A DNA stretch of 64,000 nt from Methylophilus sp. 42. GTDB lineage: Bacteria; Pseudomonadota; Gammaproteobacteria; Burkholderiales; Methylophilaceae. Under the pieces are notes generated by a model. That model searched no databases, had not been told where the DNA came from, and was given only the letters and a program-made list of their open reading frames with translations. Each line of letters begins with the position of its first letter. The stretch's first letter is position 1. Made by a program: the position numbers and the translations under genes. Shown here piece by piece: positions 63,780 to 64,000 of the stretch. The DNA is taken from positions 1,674,001-1,738,000 of the forward strand of contig NZ_KB913031.1 in the NCBI RefSeq assembly GCF_000384155.1, in the 5' to 3' direction.

Positions 63780-64000
63780 TTAGTGTTTCTTTAATTGGTA
63801 GGCGCGCACCGCCTGATTGTGTGCGTCCAGCGAACTGGTAAACACATGCCTGCCCTGACCGTTTGCCACAAAATACAAAGCATTGGTCTTGGCCGGATGC
63901 AAGGCCGCTTGTATCGAGGCCAGCCCTGGCAAAGCAATCGGCGTCGGCGGCAAGCCACTGCGCGTATACGTGTTGTAAGGCGTATCCGTCAGTAAGTCTT
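63780..64000 (-). CDS. mltG: Endolytic murein transglycosylase, C-terminal part (partial at right edge)
   Basis: Last ~73 residues before the TAA at 63780-63782; the rest lies to the right of the window. The C-terminal block TPYNTYTRSGLPPTPIALPG, then ALHPAKTNALYFVANGQGRHVF and HNQAVRAYQ, is the MltG signature. The membrane-anchored enzyme cuts nascent glycan strands and sets their length. 39 nt upstream of tmk in the same direction. Confidence 0.95.
   Translation of the reverse strand, partial: DLLTDTPYNTYTRSGLPPTPIALPGLASIQAALHPAKTNALYFVANGQGRHVFTSSLDAHNQAVRAYQLKKH

Noticed and set aside
1-64000. CRISPR arrays, intact insertion sequences or prophage genes
   Set aside because: No spacer-repeat pattern, transposase, integrase or phage structural gene was seen; the 12-nt array at 17953 is coding.

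Overview
The window looks like chromosomal DNA of a methylotrophic betaproteobacterium, most likely family Methylophilaceae (Methylophilus/Methylovorus/Methylotenera type). This is inferred from a pqqB-C-D-E operon (PQQ is the cofactor of methanol dehydrogenase), from the gene orders gyrA-serC-pheA-hisC, leuCDB-asd-fimV-truA-trpFBA-accD-folC-cvpA-purF-metZ and tRNA-Leu/rnr/rlmB, and from a PEP-CTERM protein. No BLAST or tree could be run, so the genus is not fixed.

Layout. 1-1.3 kb: 3' end of ppsA and its regulator ppsR (+). 1.3-6.7 kb (-): an unrecognised protein with an internal repeat, a Bcr/CflA drug exporter, and pqqB-C-D-E without an adjacent pqqA. 7-14 kb (-): gyrA-serC-pheA-hisC-aroG, i.e. 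gyrase plus serine and aromatic amino-acid synthesis. 14-33 kb (-): a long run of core metabolism: leuC-leuD-leuB, ppnP, yajQ, an entericidin-type lipoprotein, asd, fimV, truA, trpF-trpB-trpA, accD, folC, a SPOR protein, cvpA, purF and metZ. 33-34.5 kb (+): a MmyB-type regulator and pagP. 34.5-40.2 kb (-): argD-argF-argG-cimA, preceded by two small membrane-protein genes with a structured leader. 40.4-43.9 kb (+): mqo and a beta-helix lipoprotein. 43.9-49.1 kb (-): ABC exporter, rlmB and rnr, with tRNA-Leu(CAG) divergent from rnr. 49.2-51.4 kb: an AT-richer accessory patch with two tandem small peptides carrying double-glycine leaders, and a PEP-CTERM protein. 51.5-59.3 kb: a two-component system divergent from a three-gene RND efflux operon, with a phased array of CTTAAG boxes between them. 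59.6-64 kb (-): housekeeping genes mltG (partial), tmk, holB, a PilZ protein, tatD, an MBL hydrolase and a small secreted protein.

How it works together. Most of the window is anabolic: branched-chain (leuBCD, cimA), aromatic (aroG, pheA, trpABF, hisC), aspartate-family (asd, metZ), arginine (argDFG), serine, purine and fatty-acid entry genes, as expected of an organism that makes everything from C1 units. ppsA/ppsR and mqo sit at the PEP/oxaloacetate node. Envelope functions (PagP, FimV, PilZ, PEP-CTERM, RND efflux) are interspersed.

The most novel material is (i) the tandem GG-leader peptides downstream of tRNA-Leu, which have a conserved aromatic/Pro/Gly core and no maturation transporter in view; (ii) the CTTAAG array between the two-component system and the efflux operon; (iii) a nested inverted-repeat element upstream of a 34-residue membrane peptide; and (iv) nine identical 12-nt repeats in the SPOR protein gene.
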